Assembly (NCBI GenBank): GCA_012295275.1
Contig: CM022673.1
Coordinates: forward strand, 401,001 to 465,000
DNA from: Chrysomallon squamiferum
Taxonomy: Eukaryota; Mollusca; Gastropoda; Neomphalida; Peltospiridae
DNA: 64,000 bases
Direction of reading: 5' to 3'
Every line of letters starts with the position of its first letter. Positions within the stretch are counted from its first letter, which is position 1. The notes beneath the pieces are model-generated. The model was not told where the DNA came from. It saw only the letters and a program-made list of their open reading frames with translations, and made no database searches. A program made the position numbers and the translations under genes. This document shows, one piece after another, positions 10,723 to 23,618 of the stretch.

Positions 10723-12829
10723 TTTTCGTTTATCTCACTCCTTCACCTTCGCTCTCTCTCAAATATCAAACTGCCTCTCTTTCACTCTTGTTTTTATTAT
10801 TTCTTTGACCATCTTTTTCTCTCTTTCTGCCCTTGTCTTCTACTTGAGTATTTGTATTTAATGTAACACCCCCACACACACACACAAACCCCTTATACAA
10901 ATGCATCCTGATTATTAATTAAGAAAACAGTGAATAGTAAGTACACACCTCATTAATGCCAGCAGACCGACGTAAACTGAGCCACATTTATTATTAAACA
11001 AAATAATAATAAACTGCTCATCCAGATATGTTACAGTTTCTGTTGTGTCTTTGTTTATATTTAAAAAATATCTCACCATGATTTGCCAGTGAAAACCACG
11101 TTAGCTGTAATAGTGAGAAAAAAAAAAAGGTTGAAATAGAGAATCTAATAAAAACCAGAAGAGTTTTTGGAAAAGGGAAGATAATTCAGTAATAAAGTGG
11201 AAAGGCTGCAGAGAAAAATCATAATGAAAAGAAAAGAATACAAAAGAATGAAAGGAAGGATAAAAAAAAAAGAAGATACAAAGTAAATACAGAATAATAT
11301 AAGATGAGAGAGAAAAAGACAGTATACGAGGGTAAAATTCCAAGTAAATATGAAAGCATCAATGTCACTGAATCAGATAATATAATCTACTTTTCTGTCA
11401 TAATTTAATGAAAAAGTGTCTTTTGTGACGTGTGATTTAAAACAGAAGTAAAAACAACATTCAGTTTCTGTTCATGCTTTATTTCTTCATCTTTGCTTAA
11501 AACTGCTGTATGATTTTACAGTTTTCACGTAGCGTAGCATTTTCTGCACTTCAGAGTTTTATCAGTACTCGACTCCAGTTTTTACTACCAATAAAGTAAG
11601 ATAATAAAATAACAAGCAAAGGAGTGAAAAAAAAAGAAGAGAAAGTAGGAAAGATAAAGGAATGAGAAAAAGAAAATGATGGAAAAATAAGGAAAATAAA
11701 GATCAAAAGAGAAAATAATAATAATAAGAATAAGAATTAGAATTAATACAAAAAAAAAAAAAAAAAAATTCACATCCAAAGATTATCTAGAGCGAAAGAA
11801 AGAAAGACACAAGTGTAGCTAAAGGAAGCAAAGAAAATGCATAAAATAGATAAAGAAGAAAAAAATGAAGAGAAAATAAAGAAAAAAAACATTAAATTAA
11901 GAAACAGTAGAAAAAAGAAAGAAACAAAAATTTAGCAAATGCAAACAAACCAAAAAAGCAAAAAAGCAAAAAAATAAAAATCGAAAGAGTCTCGGGGAAA
12001 AAAAATTAAAAAAAATAAAAGAAAGAAAAATAAATAAAAAGCAATTACTTAACATTTTCCTAGTTTGAACTAGTTTGAACTAGTTTTACATATACTAAAA
12101 GCCTTAATAAACTATGTCATTCTGATTTCACAAAAAGACTAATAGTTAAGGCTTGAACTTCACGATGCAGGACGAACCCTTTCTGGCCACATTTTATTAA
12201 TCATAAATTCACTGAAGAAAAGAAACCATATTCTACCCAGACTTTTCAGTCCACTTTTTATTAGAAAGCTCAAGAAATGATAAAAAAAAAAAAAAAAAAA
12301 GTGATGGATTAAAATTCAAAGAACGAAAGAAATAAATAAAAGAAAAATGAATGAATGAAACAGAATAACTACTTATTATTATTTTTTATTTTTTTTTATT
12401 CCTTCATGCTTTCATTATGTCGCGTGATCTTACATTGATTGTTCGTTCGATGAATATTCATGGATACGTTAATTCGTATTCTTTTATGAGCTCTTTATTA
12501 AAGACTCAAAATAGATTTGTTTTCAGAAATTGTCTACTACTTTCATTATTTGTTTAATCACTCATTCTATTCATTTTGAATGTTTCGATCTTCAGTAATG
12601 CAAATAACAACTGAGCAACAACCTTTTAATTTTCTTATTCGTTTATCTCTTTTTGTTTTTGTCTTTAATTTTTTTGTTCGTTTTTTATATTTTATTTTTT
12701 TTGAGTTTCAATCGTTATTTTCATTCTGAAATTACGTACATTCATTTCTCTCTAGCATGTTGATCATTTTTTTTAATAAAGTGGATTTTTTTTTTCGTTC
12801 TTAAAAGTGCTTTCTGTGTTGTTGTTTTC
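10723..12829 (+). other. Intronic DNA with two long purine-rich tracts
   Basis: Purine-dominated stretches occur at about 11101-11345 and 11590-12045, rich in AAAG, AGAA and AATA. Between them the sequence is AT-rich and unremarkable. No gene seen; open frames on the minus strand are F/S/L-rich translations of the purine bias. Confidence 0.6.
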
Positions 12830-13237
12830 AATAGTGCTACAAGTGAAGGTTGAAAAAGAACCTGTTATCGGTGGCTTTATTAGAAGTCTTAAGCTCGTCA
12901 CTAAATTAAAGCCAAAGAGGCCTCGCTGTGAAATGTACCGTTAATGCCAGACGCAGTGTGAAAGGGATTTCAGAATCGACGTCATGGATCTGTTGAGGGC
13001 CAGAAACAGACAACGAGCCGAAGTCCTTGAAACGGAAGCGCGAGTTCGGCTTGCTGGAGACGACATGACACCGTGAATGCGTCTAATTCAGGTTTGCTTT
13101 CATGTCTGGCAAGGTTTGCTGTTGACTACATCACTGGATGGATCAAAACACGGGCTAAGTGGGACGCTCAAACTTCAACGTGCTGTGTTTGTGTTTACCG
13201 CCTAATTTTGTCCCTGCCACATAAATGTATTTGATAT
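12830..13237. other. GC-richer island, possibly conserved non-coding
   Basis: Contrasts with the AT-rich flanks by its higher G+C, with several CpG-containing words around 12990-13080. All frames are interrupted, so I do not call a gene. Could be a regulatory element or a decayed transposon. Confidence 0.3.
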
Positions 13238-13247
13238 GAGAGAGACA

Positions 13248-13305
<58 letters not shown>

Positions 13306-13326
13306 CAGACAGACAGAGACAGAGAC

Positions 13327-13414
<88 letters not shown>
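13238..13414. repeat. (GA)n microsatellite with ACAG interruptions
   Basis: About 177 bp of GA with a block of GACAGA variants in the middle (13290-13335). Confidence 0.97.
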
Positions 13415-13416
<2 letters not shown>

Positions 13417-13502
13417 GGGGCTTAGACACACAGGCAGAGACAGAGAAACGGAGAAACAGAATCAGAGATATACAGAGAAGCTTTTCTAATCAGACGTGTC
13501 AT

Positions 13503-13902
13503 ATATGTGTCTGTATGTGAGCGTGTGTGTATGTGAGTTATGTGATTGTGTGTGTATGTGTTTGTGTGCGTATGTGTGTGTATGTGTGTGAATGTGTTTG
13601 TGTGTGTGATTGTGTGTGTTTATGTGTTTGTGTGTGTGTGATTGTGTGTTTGTGTGTGTGTGATTGTGTGTGTTGTGTGTTTGTGTGTGTGATTGTGTGT
13701 GTTTATGTGTTTGTGTGTGTGTGATTGTGTGTATGTATGTGTTTGTGTGTGTGTGTGAGATTGTGTTTGTGTGAGTGTATATGATTATGTGTAATGTGTT
13801 TGTGTGTGTATGTGAGTGTATGTGATTGTGTGTATGCATGTGTTTGTGTGATTGTGTGTGTATGTGTGTGCATGTGTTTGTGTGTGTATATGTGTGTGTG
13901 TG
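13503..13902. repeat. (GT)n-derived complex array
   Basis: About 400 bp built from GT, GTTT, GATT and TATG words, with recurring composite units of the type TGTTTGTGTGTGTGATTG. An older microsatellite with some higher-order structure. Confidence 0.95.
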
Positions 13903-14405
13903 GAAGCACATTATACCCAAAGAATACGAAACGTTTTTGTTTACTTTTCCCGACGTTTTGTGACATTTAAATATGGTAATTATAAGCTGTATGTCTGCTG
14001 ATAAGCCGCTGGGTATGATAGAGAAATCCCTTGTTACAAGATAAGATGTTAGAAATCTGACAGACTTGAGTTAATGTTTTCGATGCTGATATGCACGGAT
14101 ACAATACATACGTTGTTACTTATGTATATCTGTACGTGCATGTGTTGTGCTGTTATAGATTCTATTTGATAGTGGCGCCAGAGAAGGAACAACAACTGAA
14201 CCAGCAGACAGATATAATTAGGAAATGAATGTGTATGTTTCTGTGTTAATGCATGTATGTTGTAAGTATGTATGTACGTATCTATGTATTTATATATGTA
14301 TGTATGTATGAATGTGTGTATAATACGTGTTAGAATAAGATATTAACCAAAATAGATGAATTCGAAAACTGTGAATAATTCAAAATATCTAACAGATAAT
14401 GATTT

Positions 14406-14406
<1 letters not shown>
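13903..14406. other. Intronic DNA with a weak TATG repeat
   Basis: Interrupted TATG units at about 14230-14326; nothing else recognised. Confidence 0.6.
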
Positions 14407-14471
<65 letters not shown>

Positions 14472-14490
14472 AAGAAGAAGAAGAAGAAGA
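14407..14490. repeat. (AAT)n(AAG)n trinucleotide array
   Basis: About 12 AAT units change directly into about 16 AAG units. Confidence 0.97.
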
Positions 14491-14559
14491 GAACTGTTTT
14501 CACACAAATATTTTCTTATAGTGAAATCAAGTTAAAATGGACAGGAAATGGACCGTCAA

Positions 14560-14835
14560 AAGAAAGCTGACAAATGGAAGAAGAAAAAATCACATCCCCT
14601 TAAAAAAAATGGTTTAAAGGAAAAAAAAGAAAGATATAAAAAGCAAAACCAAAGAAGGAGGGTAGGAGACAAAAACAAACCCAGAATCAAGAAGAAGAAA
14701 AATAAAATAAACTGAACTGAGAACAAAAACAAAAGAGAAAGAAACGAGACAAAAAAATAAAAAATAAAAATTATAAAAAAACAAATTAAATAAAAAAGAA
14801 AAATCTTAGTAAAAAAGAAAAGCAAGATGAGAAGT
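14560..14835 (+). repeat. Purine-rich tract
   Basis: About 275 bp dominated by A and G (AAGAAG, AAAATA, GAGAAC words). Same character and orientation as the tracts at 9975, 11101, 11590 and 30420. Confidence 0.75.
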
Positions 14836-15157
14836 ACTGAGACATTGATTAGTAGGAGAAAATAACTGTGATTATTTATCTTTCATCTCTGGCTGTGCAG
14901 GTTAATTGTGTGGACCAAACACACAAACCAACTGAACTGAAGATCGACATCTTTGCTTTCTTGTCTAAAATTAGCGTATGTTTCAGACGCAGTAATTGTA
15001 CCACTTCAAAAATATTCTTTATATGATATATATATATATATGGTAAACATAATGCCTAGTGATGGTTTGTGTATAATGAACACTATGTTACAGAATATAG
15101 ATGAACAAAAAGAAGAAGATGCCGATGACGATAGCAACAACAACATAAAAGAAAAAA

Positions 15158-15346
15158 TATGTGTGTGTGTGTGTGTGTGTAGTTTAGGATTTGCATATTG
15201 TATGTGTGTATGTATGTACATATGTAGGTATGTGTGTGTGTGTATGTATGTATGTGTGTGTGTATGTATGTGTATGTATGTATGTATGTATGTATGTATG
15301 TATGTATGTATGTGTGTGTGTGTGTATGTATGTGTGTGTGTATGTA

Positions 15347-15383
<37 letters not shown>

Positions 15384-15480
15384 ATGTTTGGATGGATGTA
15401 TGTGTGTGTATGTGTGTGTGTATGTATGTATGTTTGTGTGTATGTATGTATGTATGTATGTGTGTGTATGTATGTATATA

Positions 15481-15516
<36 letters not shown>

Positions 15517-15540
15517 TGTATGTTTGGATGGATGGATGTA
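15158..15540. repeat. (GT)n and (TATG)n array
   Basis: A short GT block at 15158-15180, then from 15200 about 340 bp of TATG units mixed with TG blocks, a central TA stretch near 15477-15490, and GGATGGATG units. The long C/V/Y/M-rich frames here are repeat translations. Confidence 0.96.
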
Positions 15541-15646
15541 TTACCTTTTTAACACATTTTTTAGATCATTCATTCGTTCTGCCACAAGCACATTTGAAAA
15601 TTCGGAATAACTGCTCGGTAGTTTCTAAACATCATTGTGATCATTA

Positions 15647-15684
15647 TCATCATCATCATCATCATCATCACCACCATCATCATA
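15647..15684. repeat. (CAT)n trinucleotide repeat
   Basis: About a dozen CAT units with two CAC variants. Confidence 0.95.
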
Positions 15685-16393
15685 TGTTATTCAGTTTGAA
15701 TTTAGCTTTGATGTTAAACATCTTAAACAAAATTATAATAAAAGTCAGTGTGAGAAATTACAATGAACAACATCGTGGCTGTTACTGAATGAGCAAGTGC
15801 AAATTAGCACTGACAAGTTGTTAAGTAAAAAAGATGGTAACTGTTCGACTGTATCATATAAACCAAATGAAGATTTAGAAAGGCGTCAGTTCTAGAACAT
15901 TCGACTGTTAAATATTTCCGGACTGCAACAGCTGGCCTTCTGCTGTTGGTTAAGACGTCAAAACGCAAACATGTGGGATGATAAAAGAAAAAATATAAAA
16001 AAAAAAAAAAAAAAATTGAAAAAAAGTAAAAAATGAAGAAGAAGAATACAAAGAAGAAAGCGCAACACAAATTACATATTTTAGTCATAATGGAAGTTAA
16101 CGAAGAGACTGCGAGATCTGTGAAGAGGACCTGTCAGAAACCACTGCTTGTCGCTGCGGATTAGGTCTTCGTCGGCTTGAGGTGTGCAATTCCTGCAATC
16201 TGCGTTGCTCGCCGTCAGAACGTTCCAGCATTCCGATCGGTTCGTTTCACTTGCAGTTTTTTTTTTGTTTCCTTCCATAACGCTACGTGATGTACGGTGT
16301 GTGTTATGTATCCGTGGAGGGTTTTCACAAGAATTATAATAGTACCTGTTTTCGCCGATAAACCGTTGGCTGGTCCTCTATGACAATGATGAA
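15685..16393. other. Intronic DNA with a GC-richer part and a 65-codon frame
   Basis: An A-rich stretch at 15985-16060 is followed by a GC-richer part. A minus-strand frame of 65 codons (16278 down to 16081, starting MEGNKKKTASETNRSECWNV) has balanced codon use but no recognisable domain or splice context. I regard it as unproven. Confidence 0.3.
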
Positions 16394-16547
16394 ATGCAAA
16401 TTACCCTCGCTGTGGTTGCGAATGTCAAACATTCAAACACCACGATGATAAAATGCAAATTTTTCGTGTAAAACTCTTCCTATGCGAGGATTACTGTTGC
16501 CGCTGTACAAAATATTAAATCACTCTTCGTTAATGATGAATGCAAAT
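16394..16547 (+). promoter_or_regulatory. Cluster of three perfect octamer (POU) motifs
   Basis: ATGCAAAT occurs at 16394-16401, 16453-16460 and 16540-16547, all in the same orientation, each preceded within a few bases by a GATGA or GATGATAA word. ATGCAAAT is the canonical binding site of POU-domain (Oct/Brn-type) factors. The surrounding 16090-16600 is GC-richer than its flanks. A neuronal or developmental enhancer within the nAChR intron is plausible but inferred. Confidence 0.4.
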
Positions 16548-17497
16548 ATGCTCTCGTAAACGAAAAAAAAAAACCCCAGCAAAATTGAGTAATTGCGCTA
16601 CAGTTGATCTTGAAAGTAAAGTACAAAGGTATTAACTGGTATTTTGTATAATGTTATAACATGTCTATCTGAAATTAACAAAAACTTAAAAAATAAAAAG
16701 TTGCAAAAATAAGGAAAAAGATATGTAAATGTTTTAAGCTTAAAGAATGCCAGAAAAGGTACTTTTAAGGAAACTGAAGAAAAAAAAAATAATAATAAAA
16801 AAATAAAAATAAAAATAAATAAATAAATATATTATATCATTATGTAAAACCTATATGCAACACGTAATGACCGTTAATATTAAGATGGGTTGAATTTCGC
16901 TAAATATAATTACAGCCAATTATTCACTGACATTTTCACTTTTATGTTTTTCTGTTAGAAAACTATTAAACGATATGTCGACTATGTTTTAAACATATCT
17001 CGTAGTTAAGAAATGAAGCATAACTACGTCATATAATTAATTTATAGGTTCTGAAATAAAATTAAAATAGAGATTTAGTGGCCTATTTAAATAAATCATG
17101 GGGTTCCCTGCAAAACAGAAGTTTACACTAAACATGACGTCTGCCAGTTTTTAAATATTTTAATGATGTCAATGACTCTGCTGTCGCGACAGAACTTCTG
17201 CGTTTTAACGCTTGCAAAACAGAATAATTCTGCTTAGGATAAAATATCGAATTCGTAGCACAGTTCCAGTAGTACTTTGCTAGACGGTTCATCTTGGTAT
17301 TATTTTTCTTATTGAAATATTTTCATATCAAAGAATGTGTCAGCAGCAACTTGTCATTTCCGTTTCGGTCCATGAAGACGTAAGCCGTATGATAGCATGG
17401 ACAAAAGAGAAGCAGATAAAAGTATATTTTCTGTTGTCACTGACGCAGTGTTGTAATAACAGTTGTAAGTACAGGGTTATTAGATTCTTTGTTAATA

Positions 17498-17498
<1 letters not shown>
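16548..17498. other. AT-rich intronic DNA, nothing recognised
   Basis: Contains A-rich (AATA)n words at about 16780-16830. No coding signal. Confidence 0.6.

Positions 17499-17531
<33 letters not shown>
17499..17531. repeat. (CA)n microsatellite
   Basis: About 16 uninterrupted CA units. Confidence 0.97.
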
Positions 17532-17535
<4 letters not shown>

Positions 17536-18137
17536 GGATGCATATAAAAACAAAAAAACACCAAAATACAGTGATCCATTATTATTATTGTTGTTAATAA
17601 ATTATTTATACAGAATTCAACGTGATGAAATATAATTAATATAAGACATTACTGAAGCATAATCATAGCCAGTATCAACATTATCAACATTACATTGTTA
17701 TCATCATCACATAATCATCATCATCATCATCATCAACAACATCAAAAATAACATGATTTAAATTAGCGAAAATATTATTTCAGGACTATCATCTTTTATA
17801 TTATATCCATAATAGTGATAACGCTGCATTTTTCTGCAAATCATAATTCGACCTTGAACCAAATGTAAAGTGGAAAATGTGCTTCCATACTAACTAGACG
17901 TTTCGAAGAGACGTTGATAGAAAAAATAAAAATGCTGTTGTTGTTTAAATAAACACTGTGCAGACTTGAACACGGTTAGTGCATTATCTCACTGACAACT
18001 CAACATCATGTACAAACTGGCAAATAGCCTTTGTTTCTCACTTATACTAAACACGTGTGTGCTAAATAGAACATGTTGTTTGCAAACAGCGTATCTTTCC
18101 CATACAGGATTTTTGTTTCACAGTCTATATCAATATC
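17532..18137. other. Intronic DNA with ATC/ATT triplets
   Basis: CAT/ATC triplets at about 17699-17745; otherwise nothing recognised. Confidence 0.6.
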
Positions 18138-18260
18138 AATTAATCTATCTATCTATTTATCTATTTATCTATATCTATATCTATATATATCTATATATAT
18201 ATCTATATCTATTAATATCTATAAATATATCTATATCTATCTATTATATATATATAGAAA
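18138..18260. repeat. (TATC)n/(TA)n array
   Basis: About 120 bp of TATC, TATT and TATATC units. Confidence 0.95.
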
Positions 18261-18677
18261 ATCTAATATATTCCAACAACTTGTTCAATCCAGCAGGAAC
18301 CAAATTTCCCTGGATCCTCTAGTTAGTAGAAAATTAATACTATAGACGTTAAAATATATGTTTACCCAGCGGCTATACTTTGCCAGAATTCTTCTAACCT
18401 AGATTTAATTATTACTTGATTCAATTTCTTTCTAGAACGAAATCGAACTGGAGAAAAAATCTTTCTGAAAGTTCTATTGTCTTTCAAGCTATAATTTGTC
18501 TGCAGCAAATACGAAACGTTGTATTTCGATGCTTGTTCTGATATCAATTATGCTGTGTTCTCTTTTCTGATTTATAAAACCAGTTTTCGATATTTCGCAG
18601 ACACTAAGTGCATGGGAGCCTATCGTTTCATGCCACATTTTGTCTTTTCTTTTAACGTAGAATAAAAATACAGGATA
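18261..18677. other. Intronic DNA, nothing recognised
   Basis: Single-copy-looking sequence without coding evidence. Confidence 0.5.
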
Positions 18678-18760
18678 TGCATACATGCATGAATATATGT
18701 CTGCATGCATGTATGCATGTATGCATGTATGTATGTATGTATGTATATATGTATGTATGA
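18678..18760. repeat. (ATGC)n/(ATGT)n array
   Basis: ATGC-type units grade into ATGT units; weaker TATG words continue to about 18900. Confidence 0.93.
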
Positions 18761-19580
18761 TGTTTGTATGAATGGAATGCATGTACGTATATTTATATAT
18801 GCATGCAAGTATGCGTTTATGTATTTGTAAATTTAGGTATGTAATTTTTTATGAATGTAGGTATGTACGTGTGTTTGTACGTACGTACCTAGGTATATTT
18901 AAAGAATCACCATTTACTCAGAAACACGCGTATTACACATTCAGACGAGCTTCACGCTATTTTAATTTGCAGCTGCAAGAATTTCTGTAACACTGAAACC
19001 ATGATATTTAAAACTAAATTTCAACTTACACATAGCACTAACTGACTTGCATCATAATCCCATTGTCCAAAGTTAGTTAACCGATTTTTGAAAACCTATT
19101 ACAGAACACAAAATCTTCTTTTGGCACACTGTGCCGTAAACTTGTCAATGAAAATAACGCAAATGATATGATCAATACAAGATAATATTTTTTTTTTTTT
19201 ATTTTTTTTTTTTTTTTTACGAAATTCAGCTTCGGTTTAGAGAAATTAGGCCTCTTTGCATGTTTACTTAGTCCAAAATTAAACAGTTTTGGTAGAAAGC
19301 TTTAAGATATAATAAAAAAGGCTTACAATTCTTTAGTCAGCATGATCGTCTCTGTCTATAAATTAAAACACGTTCCATTAAGTATCTGAAAACTCTGACA
19401 GAAACTTCAAAGTTAATAAGAATAAGAAACTGCATTTAAACAACAAATCTGAATGTACAATTATAATAAATCTATTTTAAGATAGATTTCTCTAGCTCGT
19501 TCATATATTTGTATAGATATGATAATAAGCTGGTAACCTATGTAGTAAAAAAAAAAAGAAGAAGCCACAAACCTACTGTA
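18761..19580. other. Intronic DNA, nothing recognised
   Basis: Includes a T-rich run at 19189-19219. No gene seen. Confidence 0.5.
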
Positions 19581-19584
19581 TGTT

Positions 19585-19629
<45 letters not shown>
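19581..19629. repeat. (GT)n microsatellite
   Basis: About 20 GT units after two GTTT units. Confidence 0.97.
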
Positions 19630-19631
<2 letters not shown>

Positions 19632-22600
19632 CTTCGTAAGCATGTTTTTTGCTAATTAGGTAAGAGGGAGAGAAATTTCTCTAACTGCTAATGACATTTT
19701 TTTGGTCATGGTTAATGTTGTTGTTAAGAAACACATACACCAACAAAAGACTCTCTAGGCTTTTATGGATCCTACGTTAACGACAATCCCAATACAAAAT
19801 TCACTTTTTAAATTCGACTACGTCCACAAATATTTCCCTGATGTTAACCATCTGATGTCAGATGTGGGTAAATTAAGTGGAAACTCTGTTCTGGTCATCT
19901 GAACTCATTTCCGAAAGACATGACAGTACATTTCATACATATTCGCTGCTTTTGAGTTTAGATTAGTTAGATTAACTAATGAACCCTTCAATTCAGTGAC
20001 TTCATTATCAACGGCTTCTGCAACAGTTTGGTCAATTCCGAATATTAATGACAATTTTTATTAACTGTTAGGTGGCCTCGGATTTATGGTTAAAGACCAC
20101 TCAATTACGGTGAAAGGAAACCTGCACTTTTCTTTCCAGTTAGAAGCCAGAATTTGTTATCTACACCATCCATGTACGGGAAAGTGGATAGTGTACTATG
20201 GACTTTGTTACACTGGTTGCGGAGCATTTCCTCGAACGAGGAATAGACCAACGGGTTTAATGAATTGGTTTATAAACGAACTGACGTTCTGGTACTGATA
20301 CTAGTCAACATCACATCGGGTTTAGAAATCAATTAAAATACAAAATCGCAGGTAATGAATTCTGTAATTCAGTTACTATCTTATCACTGGCTTCTCCAAC
20401 AGTCTGGTTAATTCACGAGTTAGATTATCAAGAAATTGGCACGTTCGATTTAATACCAACGAGCATTTTATCGTTAGCTTAGGAACTCATTTAAAGAACA
20501 TTTCTGAACGTTACAGAAATTAAATTTGTTAAGATGTTAGCAAGAAATGAATCGGCATAATAAAAATATATTTAAATTTAGTTTAGATCAGGAAATCATA
20601 GGAAGGTTAGATCACTGAAATTTGTTAGTAAGTTAGCAAGAAAAAGATTGCTGTAACAGACATAAATACGGACCACTATTATAGTTTTATCAGTTAATTA
20701 GTAACGAGTCGAGGAGCTCTGTTACATATAGTAAATCATACGGGAGGACAAAAGAAATAACTCAGAATAGAAAAAAACATCAATAGACATAGACAGCTTG
20801 AGAGCCAGATGGTCAGTTTTCTCACAACTTGCTTATTTACCATTTAGGTGGTCTAATCAATTTGTGAGAAAGACATCGCTGTTCATGTCTTATACAGGAG
20901 ATGTTTTAATGTAGCGTAAATTAAAAATAAGATGATGGATTCTTAAGAATAAAATCTACATCTACTGTAGCTTTGTTAAAAAGAGTGTTAGAAAAAAACA
21001 ACAACTATTAAGTGCTGTTTTCTGGAACTGTAGCTTTGCATTTGTACAGTTAAGAGGATTCAAACAAAATTCGAGAATTTGTTTCTAAGATTGATCATAC
21101 TAAATAAGAAAGCTTATTTACATTTATATATCTTTTCATAGCGGTTTTTTAAATAAAAAGGTTGGTTATATCCTGACGTTTCATCACATCATTACAGCGT
21201 GCGGTTGGTCACAGTTAAAATGTCTGTTATAATTTGATGGCACCAGAATACATTCGAGATAAAACATGTTTCTGACGTACAATGCTGATTAACGATGTAC
21301 CGGGTTTGTTATTACAAAACAACAGGTGTCTTGGAAATGCCTGTTTAAAAAGATGTTTGTAATGCAACTACACTTCTAGATATCGGAAAGCAAACAACAC
21401 AGGTGTACTGCGATCCACATCACGTGTTTAACTCGACGTTTCGAGAACTCAGAATGTCCCTAACGACCGACAGCTCACCAGGTCAGTAACTGGCTGGAAC
21501 AGATCATCTTGGCTAAAGGAAAGGAATTTTAGAGCATTTTTTAGTGAAAATAATAAGGCTTCAGATGGCAGAAGAAAATATCTTTTTGTTTGCTTTTTCA
21601 TCATAATCCTTGTTTTATGTAAACATCACCAGGTGTAGGGTTGTTGGGTTTTTTTGTGTTTTTTTCAGTTAATCATTTAAATATTTGGTATTTTCGATGA
21701 TCATCACTCGTGGCAATAACCTCATCGCTTGTGAAGTAAATGTTTCCCAAGTCACCCCAAATACCAGATTCTAGATCACTGGTTGAAAGAAAGAAATCCC
21801 TCTTAAACCTCACATTCCTTATTTTGTCAAAGAGTTGTCTGAACAATTTACTTTATAATAATCGCAGTCTCTGTCATTAGTCATGTCTAGTCACAACTTA
21901 TATTAACACAAATACTTTTCTATTTCTGAAGTCTCATATCGTTAGATCAAAGATTCAAAACAAAAAACCCGTGTTAAGACAACCACTATTGAACTCCTCC
22001 ACGGAAACTACGTAGACTGTCTACTATAAATTTACTTTGCTTTTGACTATTGTATAGTTTTTAATACTTGTCTAAGTAAATTAAAAAAAAAACGATCATA
22101 GATGCTTAAATATAATCCTCGGATTTATCGCATGAATGAATTAATTCTATCTTTGAATTCGATTTAAGATGCTAATGAGCAAACGACGTTGATAGTTATA
22201 AATCCAACATTTGTGATAAGCAGTGTCTTAAAAATATGAATGGCATTTATGAATGCCTGTTATACCCAACGGATTTAAGACTGATAAAGCTCATTACTGT
22301 CTAATTATTAGTGATTATTCATGACTTTATATATCACAAGAAACTACGGGAATTGAATAGGGGCACATAGTATACTGACGAGCCACGAAATTTCATATAA
22401 CTAGCCAATCTGAGTGCATTAATCACTACTGTTAATATTTCAACGTGTCGAATTTGAAAAGGTACAAGTTGTATACGTTATTTTAATATTATTTTGAATA
22501 TAGAACTTACGGAAATCAGAGAATATGTTTGTATTGTATCTGTATGTATGTATGTATATATGTGTCTGTATGTGTATCTATATATGCAAGCATATGTATA

Positions 22601-23350
22601 GGTGTGTATGAAGGTTTGTAAAGTTGGGAATGTTATATTGCTATGCCATTACACTGAAGACCGCGGAGGATTCTTTAATAAATAAATAAATAAACAAATA
22701 TTATTTCTTAAAAAATTGGAGACGATCCCTCTATCTTTCCGGTATTTTGTTTGACGATGTGTCTACAAAGTAACCCTGATTTAAGAAACGCAAAAGACAT
22801 ACTAATAGTCGTAATTGTGCATTTGCGTGTCGTGGGAATTTAGATGTCGTGTGAGTCTGTCTCGTAAACTCAGTCTCCCTCTTGGTAAGTATACTAGTCA
22901 TGTGGATGAAAACACTCATTATTATACTGGACTGTTATAAAACAATTATGCCAATTCCCTCGCGTACAACACCACAATAAAGACGACACGAGGACTGGCA
23001 ATTTTAAAAGAATTGACATAAATAATTAGAACTAAAAGCCGCCAGTTAAGTGGTTAAGTGTCCGTCAAACACATGCAAATGGATACCATAGATTTCGCGT
23101 TAGTGATTATGTGGTGGAGATACGGTGATAAATGGTGGAAAGCTGAGCGTCTTGTGTTTGGTTCAGAGATGTCAGGTTCAACAGTGCTAACTGATTATAC
23201 GCTGTGAACATTTGCTGCTAACGATATAGCACTAGTAAGATAAGTAAATAGGCAATGCAAATCTGACACTAATACTGATACAAGATGTCTCGGAATTACG
23301 TACGGTAAAGTGTAAAAGTCGTGGAAAGTGTTTCTGAAATGTACAGACAA
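19630..23350. other. Low-repeat intronic segment, 3.7 kb
   Basis: The longest stretch of intron 1 nearly free of microsatellites. A 70-codon ATG frame at 20086-20298 (ending in ELTFWY) lacks any recognisable domain. Two E-boxes, CATCTG at 19849 and CAGATG at 19859, form an inverted pair. A short AAAT run lies near 22677. No gene called. Confidence 0.45.
20001..20420 (+). repeat. Diverged direct repeat, two copies about 370 bp apart
   Basis: The stretch beginning CAGTGACTTCATTATCAACG near 19996 returns near 20373 as CAGTTACTATCTTATCACTG. Both are followed by GGCTTCTnCAACAGT-TGGT-AATTC with about 80 percent identity over roughly 50 bp. Probably two fragments of one old repeat family. Confidence 0.6.
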
Positions 23351-23618
23351 TGGCAGAACGTTATATATTGATAGAGACGTTTCTAAGGTTAAATAAACGC
23401 AATTCATTTAATATGTATGGTAAACAATTTTGTTTGGTAATGACAGAACATTATATACTGATAGAAACATTTCTAAGGTTAAATAAACAATTTATTTAAT
23501 ATGTACGGTAAACAATTTTGTTTCGTAATGGCAGAACTTTATATCCTGATATAGACATTTCTAAGGTTAAATAAGCACGATTCATTTAATATGTACGGCA
23601 AACAATTTTGTTTGGTTG
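23351..23618 (+). repeat. Tandem repeat, three units of about 90 bp
   Basis: Units start at 23351, 23441 and 23529 with TGGCAGAAC or TGACAGAAC, contain TTTCTAAGGTTAAATAA, and end with AAACAATTTTGTTT. Spacings are 90 and 88 bp, and copies differ at scattered positions and by small indels. Confidence 0.92.

Noticed and set aside
14953-15788. Three overlapping frames of 139-199 codons rich in C, V, Y and M
   Set aside because: Direct translation of TATG/TG units in all three frames; the same pattern appears at 46895-47349.
20086-20298. 70-codon ATG frame with several cysteines and aromatic residues
   Set aside because: No signal peptide, domain, splice context or codon pattern that separates it from a chance frame.
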